Origin: a virus | Reading direction: 5' to 3' (one strand) | IMG/VR virus record: IMGVR_UViG_3300010430_006923 | Span: 1 to 36,926 of that record | DNA: 36,926 nucleotides | In this document: positions 35,855 through 36,926 of the stretch, one piece after another | Position numbering within the stretch: the stretch's first letter is position 1 | How the letters are laid out: every line of letters begins with the position of its first letter | Program-made: the position numbers and the translations under genes | Notes under the pieces: generated by a model | Database searches by the model: none | Seen by the model: only the letters and a program-made list of their open reading frames with translations | Told to the model about the DNA's origin: nothing

Positions 35855-36361
35855 ATGTCTTACACTGACCCGCCGCGCAAAAAGCCCGTCAACGGCTACG
35901 TGTCCGTTGAACTCGCAGACTTCATCGCTCACCGCGCGAAGCTTCTCGACTTCAAGGTCACCAAGTACGCGAGCCTCATCCTCGAGCACTGGTACGACTC
36001 CGGCGCGCCCGCAGTTCACCCGAACGAGTACGGGTACAACAAGCCAGCAGGCGAGAGCAACGCGCCCCGACATGAAGACGAAATGCGAGACGCCGATTTC
36101 ACCTTCGAGGAATTGCTTCCAGAAATAGACACCGTTGCAGAAGAGCAGGCCGCATACACACCCCCGATCTCTACCCAGCTCGACTACTTCGCCAAACAGG
36201 ATGAGGACCGCAGAAAGAAGGCCCTGGTCATCCTCCAAGCTCTGGAGGACAACGAAGAGGCTTTCCAAGGGTTTTCAAAGTTGCTCGACGCAATGGCCCA
36301 CCTCGTTAAAAAAAATCCAGACTGGGGCAAACCTGACTCCGGAGAAGAACCAAAAAAGTAA
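35855..36361 (+). CDS. Ribbon-helix-helix regulator, rightward member of divergent pair
   Basis: A 168-residue protein on the plus strand. Residues 8-60 (KKPVNGYVSVELADFIAHRAKLLDFKVTKYASLILEHWYDSGAPAVHPNE) are an RHH domain paralogous to the leftward protein at 35483. The remaining 110 residues are acidic and helical (TFEELLPEIDTVAEEQ, ALVILQALEDNEEAFQGFSKLLDAMAHLV) and may mediate oligomerisation. I start it at ATG 35855 since this aligns with its paralogue; the frame is open back to a GTG at 35714 but that part is not protein-like. Likely regulator of the same control region. Confidence 0.72.
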   Translation: MSYTDPPRKKPVNGYVSVELADFIAHRAKLLDFKVTKYASLILEHWYDSGAPAVHPNEYGYNKPAGESNAPRHEDEMRDADFTFEELLPEIDTVAEEQAAYTPPISTQLDYFAKQDEDRRKKALVILQALEDNEEAFQGFSKLLDAMAHLVKKNPDWGKPDSGEEPKK

Positions 36362-36380
36362 TCCTAGCCCTAGATGCTCC

Positions 36381-36812
36381 ATGCCCAAAAAGTGGAGAAA
36401 CGACCCCGCCACCAAGTCCCAAATCCGCTACCTCAAGAGGCTTGGGGTCACTTTCCCTAAAGACATCTCGAAGGGGATGGCCAGCGACCTCATCGAGAAG
36501 GCAATAGCAGGACAGCCCGCCGACTTCGAAACCCGCGTGCAGCTGCTCTTCCTCGGCATCAAGCACCCAAAGAACATCACCGACGGAGCCGCCAGGAAAC
36601 TCATCTCAGAATTCGACGACATCGATCGCATCGAGGCTTACGATGAGTGGATCCACCTGCGCGAAGAGGAGGAGATCCGCAAAATGGACAAAGAGATGGA
36701 GGATGAATTCCGCTCGGAAGAAAAACCCGAGTCCCGCAACTACGGCTGCCTCATCGCACTGGCCATACTGGCCGCCCTGTTCTTTCTCACAGCCCTCTTC
36801 GAGCGACAGTAG
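36381..36812 (+). CDS. Small protein with N-terminal SAP-like helix region and C-terminal membrane anchor
   Basis: A 143-residue protein transcribed with the rightward RHH gene, 19 bases downstream. The N-terminus, ATKSQIRYLKRLGVTFPKDISKGMASDLIEKAI, follows a pattern common in phage and plasmid proteins (T-x-x-Q-x-x-Y/L-x-x-L-G with helix-extension-helix), often linked to nucleic-acid binding. A charged helix (EEEEIRKMDKEMEDEFRSEEK) leads to a C-terminal membrane segment CLIALAILAALFFLTALF. It may be a membrane-tethered DNA-binding protein. Unknown family. Confidence 0.6.
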   Translation: MPKKWRNDPATKSQIRYLKRLGVTFPKDISKGMASDLIEKAIAGQPADFETRVQLLFLGIKHPKNITDGAARKLISEFDDIDRIEAYDEWIHLREEEEIRKMDKEMEDEFRSEEKPESRNYGCLIALAILAALFFLTALFERQ

Positions 36813-36818
36813 GCATAC

Positions 36819-36914
36819 CTAGAGCCCGCTCGCGTCCACCTTTTCCGCTTCCAGCTGGAGCCGCTCTTTTTCCGCGAGCTCGGTCAAAGGGCTGTCGATG
36901 TAGCGAATATCCAT
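36819..36914 (-). CDS. 31-residue ORF or 3' end of a gene running past the window
   Basis: On the minus strand, ATG 36914 opens a 31-residue frame (MDIRYIDSPLTELAEKERLQ, LEAEKVDASGL) that stops at 36819, convergent with the plus-strand gene ending at 36812. The sequence is charged, helical and protein-like. The frame stays open to the window edge, so it may be the tail of a longer gene. No terminator is visible in the six-base space between the convergent genes. Confidence 0.45.
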   Translation of the reverse strand: MDIRYIDSPLTELAEKERLQLEAEKVDASGL

Positions 36915-36926
36915 AGTTATATCCAC

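Noticed and set aside
1-36926. tRNA, rRNA, integrase or insertion-sequence genes
   Set aside because: No cloverleaf-like sequence, tyrosine or serine recombinase motif, or transposase motif was found on either strand.

Overview
The window is 36.9 kb of a tailed double-stranded DNA phage (Caudoviricetes, long-tailed siphovirus-like layout), free or as a prophage. About 95% is coding. Almost every gene lies on the minus strand, and most neighbours overlap by 1-14 bases (ATGA, TGATG and TAATG junctions), so transcription runs from right to left. GC is high (about 60% or more) apart from a few low-GC patches. The host cannot be named with certainty. Three intergenic repeats of a type familiar from bacterial chromosomes, secreted beta-helix and jelly-roll-like proteins, and late genes without Shine-Dalgarno sites would fit a Verrucomicrobiota or Planctomycetota-like host; this is inference only.

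Layout, right to left (order of expression). 36.9-28.3 kb is the early/regulatory region. A 165-bp AT-rich intergenic region (35690-35854) separates two divergent, paralogous ribbon-helix-helix (RHH) genes. Leftward from it come more RHH proteins, a helix-turn-helix protein, a DnaQ-like exonuclease, a RING/PHD-like zinc protein, a beta-class DNA methyltransferase, a DUF2303 protein, an ASCH-domain protein and many small unknown or membrane proteins. 28.3-24.6 kb carries an HNH nuclease, a D5/SF3 primase-helicase and two unknown genes. 24.6-22.1 kb is the lambda-type terminase (Nu1-like small subunit, GpA-type large subunit). 22.1-21.3 kb is the only long gap; it holds one small membrane-protein gene that is easy to miss, possibly a tiny cationic peptide gene, a duplicated promoter-like unit and palindromes.

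21.3-16.5 kb is the head module: gpW-position protein, portal, S49 protease, scaffold, major capsid protein. 16.5-11.6 kb holds connector and tail genes: neck/completion proteins, tail tube, the two-frame tail chaperone pair with an A AAT TTT slippery heptamer, and the tape measure. 11.6-7.5 kb encodes five proteins in the tail-fibre position, of which three in a row start with clear Sec signal peptides. 7.5-6.4 kb has three small membrane proteins, candidate lysis or export factors. 6.4-0 kb is a tail-tip module like that of gene transfer agents: a hub with four cysteines, an NlpC/P60 peptidase, and a 1366-residue host-specificity protein with fibronectin and collagen-like parts.

No integrase, recognisable endolysin, tRNA or CRISPR array is visible. 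The most unusual features are the expanded RHH family with its divergent pair, the signal-peptide-bearing trio in the tail region, and the chromosome-type repeats placed exactly between stop and start codons.
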